Positions 21,379 through 30,400 of a stretch of DNA of 32,279 nucleotides are shown here, piece after piece; position 1 is the first letter of the stretch; each line of letters begins with the position of its first letter. A program made the position numbers and the translations under genes. The DNA comes from Saprospiraceae bacterium (lineage in GTDB: Bacteria; Bacteroidota; Bacteroidia; Chitinophagales; Saprospiraceae), in the NCBI GenBank assembly GCA_028284395.1, contig JANQRV010000515.1, positions 1 through 32,279 of the forward strand. The letters are read 5' to 3'. The notes beneath the pieces were generated by a model that was not told the origin of the DNA, ran no database searches, and saw only the letters and a program-made list of their open reading frames with translations.

Positions 21379-21702
21379 TTGCAAATTGTAACTTTCACCG
21401 CTACCATCAGTATGCGGAACGTGAGTGAATCCGATACGGTCATTATTCGGAGAGCGCAATATTTTAATACGGCCGGCGAATCCATCCGCATGTATTTGAA
21501 AAATGCCATCTATTTAAAACCGATGGAAACGGTCGAAATCGTTATTGATCAGCTGGATAAGGCGGGAGGTACCGGCGGAAATTTTATTTTTGATTGGAGC
21601 GTTGCGCCGGATACTCCGGAACCCGTTTTTGAGGCGGTAATGATCTCCGGATACGACAAGTTAGGGTTGTCTTTTTCTACCCAAAGTAAGAGGATAAAAT
21701 AA
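21379..21702 (+). pseudogene. 5'-truncated DUF3124 gene copy
   Basis: This 107-codon frame has only a TTG at its start, or an internal ATG at 21412. It aligns with the intact DUF3124 protein encoded next: FTATISMRNVSESDTVIIRR matches LAATLSIRNTSFEDSLFLSK, and later AGGTGGNFIFDW matches TGGPGANFIVSI. Missing are the signal peptide and the opening VYVPIYSDIY strand. The gene seems to have lost its 5' third where the sigma factor's terminator now sits. The remaining frame is intact, so decay is recent or a short product is still made. Confidence 0.65.
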
Positions 21703-21748
21703 AAACTATTTAGCATACTTCTGTCGTTACACATTTAAGCTTTCTTAT

Positions 21749-22285
21749 ATGAAGACCACATCTTATGTTTTGACCTTGCACGTATTGTTCGTGCTGTTCT
21801 CTTGCGAACCGTCCAATCCAAACCTCGACACGGAAGGCGTAGATCAGTTGGAGTCGCTCGAAGTGGACCACGCCCTCGAAAAAGGTGAGATGGCATACCA
21901 GGACATCGTCTACGTTCCCATATATTCGGATATCTACATTGACGTACAGAATCCAAAGAGTTTGCTGGCGGCTACGCTAAGCATTAGAAATACCAGCTTT
22001 GAAGATTCTCTATTCCTTTCAAAGATTGACTACTACAACACCGATGGTCATTTGGTGAAAAGTTTCATCGATCGCCAATTGAGTCTTCCTCCCATGGCCA
22101 CACTCAATTACGTGATCGAAAGAGAGGATGATACCGGAGGCCCGGGAGCAAACTTTATCGTCTCTATCAGCTCCCGCAATAAAGACGTCCAACCTTTGAT
22201 CCAGGCAGTAATGGTCGGCGATTACTCCAATAAGGGATTTTCGTTTATTACCTACGGGCAGTCGCTTATGACGGAAGGGGAGTAG
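21749..22285 (+). CDS. DUF3124 lipoprotein
   Basis: The 178-residue protein begins with a lipoprotein signal whose lipobox is LFSC (Cys near residue 24), followed by an acidic linker to about residue 50. The DUF3124 domain (about 50-175) starts with DIVYVPIYSDIYID. It has the repeated SIRNTSFEDSLFL strand and closes with QAVMVGDYSNKGFSFITYG. The function of this family is not established; the fold is beta-rich and probably sits at the outer membrane or in the periplasm. Its last 20 bp overlap, tail to tail, the end of the cyclase gene on the other strand. A truncated sister copy lies 46 bp upstream. Confidence 0.85.
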   Translation: MKTTSYVLTLHVLFVLFSCEPSNPNLDTEGVDQLESLEVDHALEKGEMAYQDIVYVPIYSDIYIDVQNPKSLLAATLSIRNTSFEDSLFLSKIDYYNTDGHLVKSFIDRQLSLPPMATLNYVIEREDDTGGPGANFIVSISSRNKDVQPLIQAVMVGDYSNKGFSFITYGQSLMTEGE

Positions 22286-25200
22286 GGGACTTCTGCACAA
22301 AGAACATGTCCATTCCCCCTTTATTTCGCACCATAATTTCGCCCCTCGGAAGAAAGGTTAAGCCGGTCTGGTCTTTCAATAACTGATGAGTGGCAGCACT
22401 AATATTGACCTTGCCGACCTCACCATTTGATTCCATGCGGGCAGCTACATTTACCGTATCTCCCCAAATGTCGTATTGGAACTTTTTGATCCCGACGATC
22501 CCGGCGACGACGGGGCCGGTATGAATGCCGCAGCGCATTTCAAATCCCGGCATCCCTGCAGCTTCTCTTATCTGTTTGCGTTGCTCAATGTATTCTTGCA
22601 TCTCCAGTGCTGCCCAAACGATGTCGATTACTTTTTCATCAGGTTCGAGGCCCAGTCCGGTGGCGGCCATATAGGCATCACCGATTGTTTTGATTTTCTC
22701 CACCCGGTATTTGGTGACAATTTGATCAAATTGTTTGAAACAGTTGTTGATTTCGCTCACCAATTCTTCGGCCGACAGTTTTTCGGAAATTACGGTGAAC
22801 TGTTTAAAATCGGTGAATAAGACCGTCACCTGTTCATAATTTCGCGCGGGAGAACTGCCATATTGTTTGAGTTCCTGTGCAACTTTTGCCGGTAGGACAT
22901 TCAGCAAGAGTTCTTCGGATCGTTTCCTCTCCTGTACTGCGATTTCTTTTTGCGTCTTCATTTCCGCCGTTCGTTCCTTTACCGTTTGCTCCAATACTTT
23001 CTGTTGTTTCTGCAGGCGATACAGGCGCCATCTCACGTAGGCAGCAATGGCCAGGAGGATGAACAGAATCGACAGGGAGACGGCCCACCAGGTTTGCCAC
23101 CAGGGCGGAGCAATGATGATGTCGACCGATGCTACCTTCTCATTAAAGATTCCATCGCTGTTGCTTCCCATCACCTGAAAGCTATACTTTCCGGGATTCA
23201 GGTTGGTGTAGTTGGCATACGGTCTTTCGGCACCCGTTTCCAACCACTGGTCATCATAGTTTTTCAGGCGATACCGGTATTTTGTTTTTTCCGGTTGGTA
23301 GTAGTTCAAAGTAATAAACTCAAAGGAAAAATCACGCTGTTGCCACGCCAATCGCAGTTCATCAATGAATGGAACATCTCTTGGCAGGTAGAAGGAATCA
23401 CTGGAAGTATGGTCCCCAACCGGTCGGATAGCGGTAGGCTGTCCTGCTATTTTAAGATCGGTGATCACGACATTCGGCAGGTTTTTGCTTTTCCGAATGC
23501 TGTCGGGAAAGAAATGAAGGATGCCGCCGTTGGTGCCAAAATAGAGGGCGCCGTTTCTCGCTTTCAAACTCTCTCCCCGGATAAAAGTACTGCCCGGTAA
23601 GCCATCGTTGGTTCCAAAATTCAGGAAGGTGTGGTCGCGAGGATTAAATTTCGAAAGTCCCTTTAGGGTGCCGATCCACAGGTTTCCCTGATCATCCCCT
23701 TGTACGGAATGGACAACATTGTCGGGAAGACCATCGCTGGCTCTCCAAAAATTGATTTGCTCGGTATCGGCATTCCATCGCCCAAGTCCTTCTTGAGTGG
23801 CCAACCAGAGGGTGTTGCTATCAGGCGTTTCATAGATTTGGTAACAAGGCGGAAGGTCTCCGATGATGCGCTCTACCTTCCGGTCGCTTCCCAATTTTAT
23901 CAACCGGTCCTCGGTGGCAATCCAAATACCACCATTCGGAGATTCTTTCAAGTCGAGCACATTGTAATCCCGGATATGGATTCCATCCTCGGGATCGATC
24001 AGTTCAAAGGGGACGAACTTGTCGGTTTGCGGTAAGTAGCGATACAAACCTTCCAGCCAAATGCCGACCCAGATGGTACCCGCCCGATCACAGAGGAGCT
24101 TGGTGGCCGAAATGCCCGGTAAGCCGGTTGCATCCGTGTTGGATCCGTAAGCGGCCACCAACTTGTTCTTCCGGTCGAATCGCCGCAGACCATGCTCCCA
24201 GGACCCGATCCAGATATCATTATTGAAGTCCATTGCCGCCAGGAAACTATAAGACATTTCAGCAGCGGGCCGAGCGTCGGTAAACGGGGACCATAACGCT
24301 ACTGAATTGCGATCTGCCAGATAGGTCTGACCTGTTGTCTTTTCAAAAAGAATGGTCGGTATTTCCTGGTATTCCCTCCGCAAATCCGTTACAGCACCGA
24401 AAGGCTTTCTTTCCAAACTGTAGTGAAAGACCCCCTGATCATAGGTCGCAATCCACATATCACCGGTTGGACTGCGGTAAATGTTATTAATGAGGTTGCT
24501 TTTGATACCGCCTTCTTTCGTTCTTTCGGCGGGGTGGTGCGTCAATTTATTGCCGGTTATATCTAAAATATACAAGCCCTGCAATGTGCCGATCCAAAGA
24601 TTGCCATGGGGCCCCGGACATAGGGTGCCGATCGGGATGGGGCGCCCCCCCGATTCTGGTGTTAACGCAGAACGGATAAATTGTTGAGCGCTCCGGTCGA
24701 ATTGCCAAATGCCTTCCTTGGTACCAACCCACAGGTTTCGTTTGCCGTCTTCTACAATTGCGGTAATCATTTTCTCATTTCTCGTCCTTTCTAAGTCCTC
24801 CCGAAAAGGATGGTAATCCAGAGCTTGGCTCTCCTTATCGAATTGATAAATACCATTCGGATAACTAAACCAGAATTGACCGAAACTGTCTTCCGCCATT
24901 TCAATAACATAACCCGGCCTCAATTTCCGGCCGGTCTCCTCCGAAAAAAAATCCAACTGCTGAGATCGGGTATTATAGCTCATCAATCCGTGTTTGAGGG
25001 TTCCGAACCACAATTTCCCGGTACTATCCTGCAGGATACATTGGGGGTAGATGACCGTTTCCCCTCCCAGTTTGGGTTCAAATAGAAGTTCGAATCGATC
25101 CATTTCCGGCTGGTATCGGTAGATGCCGTAATAACCGCTCAACAATAAATTTCCGTTCCCATCTTCTTGAATCTGGTTGATGACTTGGGGATGATTCAAC

Positions 25201-25436
25201 TCCGGTCGATTCGGATCAGGGCTGTAAGTCTTGATGTTAATGCCGTCAAAACGATTGAGTCCGTTTTCGGTCCCCAACCACATGTATCCGCGACTATCCT
25301 GGTAAATGCACTCCACTCTGGCATCGGTCAGTCCTCTTTCCGGGCCAATCTGATTGAAGTGCAGAGTCGTTTGGGCGGTACAGAGCTGGACCGTTAGCCA
25401 GCTTAGACCAAAGAATGTTTTGAAGGAGGCGCGCAT
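22266..25436 (-). CDS. Periplasmic beta-propeller sensor fused to a class III adenylate cyclase
   Basis: The 1056-residue protein has a signal peptide (1-21, ending TAQ). Two-component-regulator propeller repeats follow (about 30-640, each near GNLWIGT or GYMWLGTENGLNRFD), then a Y_Y_Y domain (about 700-775, with YANYTNLNPGKYSFQVMG) and one membrane helix (about 781-803). A coiled coil (805-860) leads to a class III cyclase (about 868-1045). Metal aspartates are D876 in LFTDF and D920 in KTIGDAYM. K916 and D989 (in YDIWGDTVN) specify ATP, and N996 and R1000 complete the site. It should sense a periplasmic ligand, perhaps a saccharide, and make cAMP inside the cell. The usual histidine kinase output of such sensors is replaced. 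A TATCTTTA word near 25464 may be its -7 box. Confidence 0.93.
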   Translation of the reverse strand: MRASFKTFFGLSWLTVQLCTAQTTLHFNQIGPERGLTDARVECIYQDSRGYMWLGTENGLNRFDGINIKTYSPDPNRPELNHPQVINQIQEDGNGNLLLSGYYGIYRYQPEMDRFELLFEPKLGGETVIYPQCILQDSTGKLWFGTLKHGLMSYNTRSQQLDFFSEETGRKLRPGYVIEMAEDSFGQFWFSYPNGIYQFDKESQALDYHPFREDLERTRNEKMITAIVEDGKRNLWVGTKEGIWQFDRSAQQFIRSALTPESGGRPIPIGTLCPGPHGNLWIGTLQGLYILDITGNKLTHHPAERTKEGGIKSNLINNIYRSPTGDMWIATYDQGVFHYSLERKPFGAVTDLRREYQEIPTILFEKTTGQTYLADRNSVALWSPFTDARPAAEMSYSFLAAMDFNNDIWIGSWEHGLRRFDRKNKLVAAYGSNTDATGLPGISATKLLCDRAGTIWVGIWLEGLYRYLPQTDKFVPFELIDPEDGIHIRDYNVLDLKESPNGGIWIATEDRLIKLGSDRKVERIIGDLPPCYQIYETPDSNTLWLATQEGLGRWNADTEQINFWRASDGLPDNVVHSVQGDDQGNLWIGTLKGLSKFNPRDHTFLNFGTNDGLPGSTFIRGESLKARNGALYFGTNGGILHFFPDSIRKSKNLPNVVITDLKIAGQPTAIRPVGDHTSSDSFYLPRDVPFIDELRLAWQQRDFSFEFITLNYYQPEKTKYRYRLKNYDDQWLETGAERPYANYTNLNPGKYSFQVMGSNSDGIFNEKVASVDIIIAPPWWQTWWAVSLSILFILLAIAAYVRWRLYRLQKQQKVLEQTVKERTAEMKTQKEIAVQERKRSEELLLNVLPAKVAQELKQYGSSPARNYEQVTVLFTDFKQFTVISEKLSAEELVSEINNCFKQFDQIVTKYRVEKIKTIGDAYMAATGLGLEPDEKVIDIVWAALEMQEYIEQRKQIREAAGMPGFEMRCGIHTGPVVAGIVGIKKFQYDIWGDTVNVAARMESNGEVGKVNISAATHQLLKDQTGLTFLPRGEIMVRNKGGMDMFFVQKSPTPLPS

Positions 25437-25576
25437 TGATTCGGAGTTGCTTTATGACGGTAATAAAGATAGCTATTTGCTAGCTTTTTTATCGGAGCCC
25501 TGCCGGATCTCTCTCCTTTTTTGCCGAAAAAGATGCATCCGTATCGTATCGCGCTATCCCATCGGTGCTCACCCCC

Positions 25577-25616
25577 TGTTGATCGGTGATCTCTATTTGC
25601 TCTACTGCGATCAACA
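25577..25616. other. Hairpin TGTTGATCG...CGATCAACA downstream of the antiporter gene
   Basis: Nine-bp arms (25577-25585 and 25608-25616) surround a 22-nt loop, 22 bp after the end of the leftward antiporter gene. There is no T-run on the minus strand, so it is a weak terminator candidate at best. It could also be a site upstream of the cyclase gene. Confidence 0.3.
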
Positions 25617-25637
25617 AGGTCAGATCTTGCTTCTAAC

Positions 25638-26624
25638 TCACCCCCGTTGAATCAAGAAATACAGATACAACCCATACACTAGGAGAAATACCACTCCCTC
25701 CAGTCGTTTAATCACAAAGCGGCGACCGATGATCAATGCCAACAGGATCATACTGCTGGAGCCAATCACCATCATAATGTCTACATTCGAGGCCACATTG
25801 AAGGGCAGAGGATGGATCACGGAACTAATCCCTAAAATCCAAAGTAAATTGAAAATGTTCGAACCAATGGCATTGCCTACGGCGATGTCGGTGTTCTTTT
25901 TCATGGCAGCCATCACCGAAGTGACCAATTCCGGCAAGGAAGTGCCGATGGCGACAATGGTGAGGCCAATAAATGCTTCGCTCATCCCAAATAACCCGGC
26001 CAGATGCACCGACCCATCGACTACCCATTTTCCACCCAGAAACAGGCCTCCGCTGCCAGCCAATACCAGCAGCCAATTCCGCGACATTGGACGTCCCGGT
26101 ACCTCTACGCTCTCCCCGGGATTGGCTCTCAATTCCTCTTTGGCAATGGTAAAGACATAGACCATGAAGAGAAAGAAAAAGAAGAGTATGATGATGCCGT
26201 CGCCTCTGCTGATCTCAAGGTCATCGGCCTTTTCGTACCAAAGGGCGGAATTGGCCAGGAAGCCAATGAGTAGGGCGGCAGCAAGAGAGAAGGGTACTTC
26301 CGACAATACGGTGTTGCGTTGTACCGGCAGGTCGCAAAGGACTGCGGTAATTCCGAGGATCAGGAGGACATTGGCAATGTTACTGCCCAGGATGTTCCCG
26401 GTAGCCAGTCCCGAACTGCCTTCGGCACTGGCCATCACGTTGACCAATAACTCCGGCATGGAAGTACCCATGGAAACGATGGTCAATCCAATAATCAAAT
26501 CCGAGACGCCGAGGCGGGCCGCTAATCCGGTAGCGCCCGAAACCAACCAACCGGCGCCCTTGATGAGCAGTACAAAACCGATGAAAAATAAGAAGTAAAT
26601 CACTGGAAAAGTATTTAAGGCCAA
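25638..26624 (-). CDS. CaCA-family Ca2+/Na+ antiporter (YrbG-like)
   Basis: The 328-residue inner-membrane protein has about ten hydrophobic segments and two homologous halves with inverted topology. The alpha repeats that line the ion path are GTSMPELLVNVMAS with GNILGSNIANVLLILG in the first half, and GTSLPELVTSVMAA with GNAIGSNIFNLLWILG in the second. It exchanges Ca2+ for Na+ or H+. The longest frame starts at a TTG (26622-26624), but a GTG at 26601-26603 gives the family-like opening IYFLFFIGFVLLIKGAGWLV and may be the true start. The DUF4783 lipoprotein gene lies 26-47 bp upstream on the same strand, so they may be co-transcribed. Confidence 0.92.
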   Translation of the reverse strand: MALNTFPVIYFLFFIGFVLLIKGAGWLVSGATGLAARLGVSDLIIGLTIVSMGTSMPELLVNVMASAEGSSGLATGNILGSNIANVLLILGITAVLCDLPVQRNTVLSEVPFSLAAALLIGFLANSALWYEKADDLEISRGDGIIILFFFFLFMVYVFTIAKEELRANPGESVEVPGRPMSRNWLLVLAGSGGLFLGGKWVVDGSVHLAGLFGMSEAFIGLTIVAIGTSLPELVTSVMAAMKKNTDIAVGNAIGSNIFNLLWILGISSVIHPLPFNVASNVDIMMVIGSSSMILLALIIGRRFVIKRLEGVVFLLVYGLYLYFLIQRG

Positions 26625-26650
26625 AGGAAACTTTAAACAACTTCACAATT

Positions 26651-27106
26651 TCAATGTGTAGGACGCGAAAATTTAAGCTCTACAATCTGTCCTTTCTTAA
26701 GAATGACATTGGTGCGAAATAGGCCGTTGCCGGTGCGTAGTTGCCCCACCAGATACCTCCCATCCCCGGTTTTGGAAGTACCCTGGTGCCGCACTTCAAA
26801 CTCCAACGGCTTGTTTTCTGTATAAAACGTCTGCAATGCTTCGACGGCAGTCGGCGATTCATAGGTTTGGTCAAGGACGGACAGGCTGAATGCCGGGGCG
26901 AGAAATCGCGATAGCGTTTCCATATTTCCGGTACGGATACCTTCGGTAATGGTCTCAATCGTATTGCTCTTTCCGCCCGATAACATGCCCATTTCATTGC
27001 CGGAGCGTCCGTTCTCGCCGGATCGGCTATTGGAACAGGAAACCATAATGACCAGCAAAGAAAACACCAGGCCAAATGTCCATAACGAATTTGTTTTCTC
27101 TTTCAT
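26651..27106 (-). CDS. DUF4783 lipoprotein
   Basis: From the ATG at 27104-27106 the product has 151 residues. A lipoprotein signal with hydrophobic FGLVFSLLVIMVSC leads to a lipidated Cys near residue 24 and a Ser/Gly/Asn-rich linker (to about 45). The DUF4783 domain (about 46-151) has the expected order: a helix with ITEGIRTGNMETLSRFLAP, the strand FSLSVLDQTYESP, the helix VEALQTFYTENKPLEFEVRH, then YLVGQLRTGNGLFRTNVILK. The fold is NTF2-like and the role is unknown. A longer frame from 27175 is rejected because it would put a hydrophilic stretch before the signal. It probably shares a transcript with the antiporter gene. Confidence 0.88.
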   Translation of the reverse strand: MKEKTNSLWTFGLVFSLLVIMVSCSNSRSGENGRSGNEMGMLSGGKSNTIETITEGIRTGNMETLSRFLAPAFSLSVLDQTYESPTAVEALQTFYTENKPLEFEVRHQGTSKTGDGRYLVGQLRTGNGLFRTNVILKKGQIVELKFSRPTH

Positions 27107-27407
27107 GACTTGCGCTTTAAGTAACCGTGTGGTCACGCTTGTTTTATCATTCGGGATAAAGACGGCGGAAAGCAATTAAGTCACATGTGACCAATTTGTC
27201 TTTGCCAGTCCTTAACCCGATGGTCGAATCCGTTTTATAAAATAAAATACTTTGCTTACACATCACGGAAAAAGAGGAAAAGGAATAGTAAGCGATTCGC
27301 GATAATGTCTATCTTTCGGAAAAAGGCGTTCATCAAATGACATCGTTGCCGACGATCTTGATTACCTAAACCAGGAAAATGCAAAACATACTCTTTCTGA
27401 AAAACTG
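27107..27407. other. Divergent intergenic region between the DUF4783 and tamB genes
   Basis: This region must hold promoters in both directions. TATCTTTC (27309-27316) is one base from a -7 box for tamB but has no TTTG at the right distance. A 12-bp palindrome, GTCACATGTGAC (27180-27191), is present; palindromes of this size are expected by chance in a window this long. No gene was seen. Confidence 0.4.
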
Positions 27408-30400
27408 ATGAGATTTCCTACCATCAAAAAAATATCATCTAGGGCCGGAAAATGGTTGGTCGTTCTTTTACTGCTGTGCCTTCTGCTGGGGCTGCTCTCT
27501 CAATGGAAGCCGGTACAGGATGTTACCATTCGAAAAGCTGTTTCCTGGTTGAATAAAAAACTCGATACTGAAGTAGCTGTGGAAGGATTCGCATGGAAGC
27601 GTTTCCAATGGCTCGAATTGAAGGATGTGTTAGTGCGCGATCAATACGCAGACACATTGTTGGCCGCGAAAAGCTTATCCATCCATTTTAATCCTTTGAG
27701 ACTGCTTCGAAGTGAAGTGGTGGTCGACCGAATCGGACTATCCGATATGGTGACCCACATACGAAGAGATACCTCCGGGCAGTGGAATTACGATTTTATT
27801 CGCCGGGCTTTTGCCGGTCCGGCCCAACCACAGGATTCTTCCGGTAACGCCAGGGCGTGGCAGATCAAACCGAACAGTTTATCGCTGCAGCATACCAGGA
27901 TTACCTATCAGGATCAGATCGGCAAGGTAAATATGATTGCCGCACTGGATGAACTCAAGGCAAGAGTCGGTCGGTTGGACTTGGCCGAACAATTGCTGGA
28001 AGTGCGGAACTTACGGTTGGAGCGACCGTTGTTTTACTATGCCGATCGGTCATTAAGCGGACCGGTTGACACTGATGTGGTCGAGGTCGCACCGCCCGTT
28101 TTTCCAATCGTCAGCTGGAAGATTCAGGTCGTTCATTCCAAGTTGGAAGAAGGGCGTTTTGCGTATGAAAAAGGCAGTCGTGAAAAGCGAGATACGGTGG
28201 GTTTTGATCCGGGCAACGTGATGGCGGATCACATCAATTGGGAGATCGGCGACGTCTTAATCCACGATGATGAGATATCCGGTGCTATCCGGGCTTTTAG
28301 TTTGCAAGAACGTTCGGGTTTTTTGTTGGAACAATTGCAAGGGGAAGTCGCCTGGACCGATACCATGGCCTCCATTCGCAATTTTCATTTGCAAACCCCT
28401 TCCTCCGAATTAAGACATACCTCTTCGATAGCTTATCCCACGCTGGCCGCTCTGGGCTTGTTAACGGGTAAAAGCGAACTGTACCGAAGTGAAGATCTGG
28501 CGGTTTCCATCCGGGTGGAGGAGGGGCGAGTGTCCATGATGGATCTGGAATATTTCCTACCGGGAATCACCAAACGATTCGGAACTCCTCTCATATCGGG
28601 CCGTGGAACCATCCGTGGAACTCTGGCCAACTTACGGCTGGAAGACTTAAATTTGAGACAGGGGCGGCAACTCCACGTAAGAGCGGCCGGGCGGCTCCGC
28701 CAGGTGCTCGATCAGGACCGCCTGAATCTCAATTTGAATATCGAAGACCTGGCAGCGACTTACGCCGGGTTGGCCCCATTTGTCGGCGATTCGGCTTTAC
28801 CGACTGCGTTGGAAAATTGGGGACTGGTGCAATTGCAAAGCAAGGTGCGCGGAGATTTGAAGAACCTTAAGTTGGAGGACCTGCGACTTACATCCGAAAG
28901 GGGCCCTCAATTGGCGGGGAATGTCTACACCGTCGGTTTACCGGATTTGGACAATACCCGATTTCAGCTGACCCTGGATACGTTGTTTACGGTGGCGGAT
29001 CACTGGCTTGGTTTCTTCCCGGGCCAAACCCCGACGCTGTTGTCCAAGTTGGGAAGGATGGAGTTGAGCGGCACCTTCGACGGGACCATCCGCCGGTTTG
29101 ACACCAATTTCCGGTTGCATTCCGAAGCCGGTTTTTTGCAGACAAAGGCCCGGTTCGACTTCAATGAAGATCATTCTAATGCAGCGTATGACGGCAGTTT
29201 GATCCTGGCAGACTTCGATCTGGGCAAGCTTGGAAACGATAGCTTGCTGGGCAAGGCCAATCTTCGGGCGGACATTACCGGCGAGGGATTGCGTCCCGCG
29301 GAGTGGAATACAAAATTGAACGCACATTTAAGCGATTTGACCTACCGGAATTATGCCTATGACAGCCTGGAACTGACCGGCAATCTGCAGCCTCATGTTT
29401 TTACCGGAAACATCCGGATGGACGATCCCAATTTGCGTTTTCGCTATCAAGGCCGGGTGCCGATCCAGGACTCCATGCCGGTTTATCAGTTCGACCTGCA
29501 GCTTGAAACGTTGAATCTGCAGCCCTTAGGATTAAGTAGACGCTCTATCGAAACGGGTTTGGACCTACATACCGATATCGAGAATTTTCAAGTCGATGAA
29601 CTGGAAGGTCAGTTGATCCTCAGCAATGTCTTCATTCGCGATTCTATTCGTACCTACCGTACGGATTCGATCGTCGTGGTTGCTGCTAAAGATGTAACCG
29701 GACATCAATCCCTCAACCTTGGCAGCGACTTACTTCAATTTGACCTACAGGGAAAGTATCAACTCAGTGGTTTGGCGAATGAAATGCTGGCCTGGGCCAG
29801 TCAATATTTTCCCTTCGGCGACCTGTTGGCTCGGCCGGATTCTCTCCAATGGTCGGACCGTACGGATCTGCGAGCCCATTTGAATCTTGAAAACCCGAAA
29901 CAATTAACCCGCATCATCGCTCCCAACCTCAGGGTACTCGACGGCCTGGACATCGACCTTGCCTTCCAGCCGGCAAAGGGAATTGCGACTTTTCAGTTGG
30001 GATTACCCACCCTGCGATACGCCACTTTAGCCTTGGACAGTCTCGAAATTCGTTCCCGGCCGGTCAATGCCGGACTGACGGTAGAAGCGAAGGCCCGACA
30101 ATTGCAATCGGGAGAAAACGTCGTCCTTCCCCGACCCGGTTTCAAATCTGTGGTCCGCAACGATACCTTATCGTTCGATTTTTCTTCAACCGAACAAACA
30201 GACCGCCTGTTGGGGCGAATCGCTGGTAGTTGGATCACCGAAGAAGACTACTGGCGAATAGAGCTGGAACCTTTTATGCGGATAAATGGCGTGGACTGGC
30301 AGATCGACCGGGGGCACCGGATGAAGTACCATCTGCAGGAGGGATGGCAAATCCGGGGACTGGATGTGAATAAGGGCCGCGAATTTGTACGCATCGATGG

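Noticed and set aside
27107..27175. N-terminal extension of the DUF4783 lipoprotein to an ATG at 27175
   Set aside because: It would place 23 hydrophilic residues ahead of a standard lipoprotein signal; the ATG at 27106 is the natural start.
27180..27191. Palindrome GTCACATGTGAC upstream of the DUF4783 gene, considered as a CRP/FNR-type site because a cyclase gene is near
   Set aside because: The TGTGA/TCACA halves are in the reverse order to a CRP site with no spacer, and several 12-bp palindromes are expected by chance in 32 kb.
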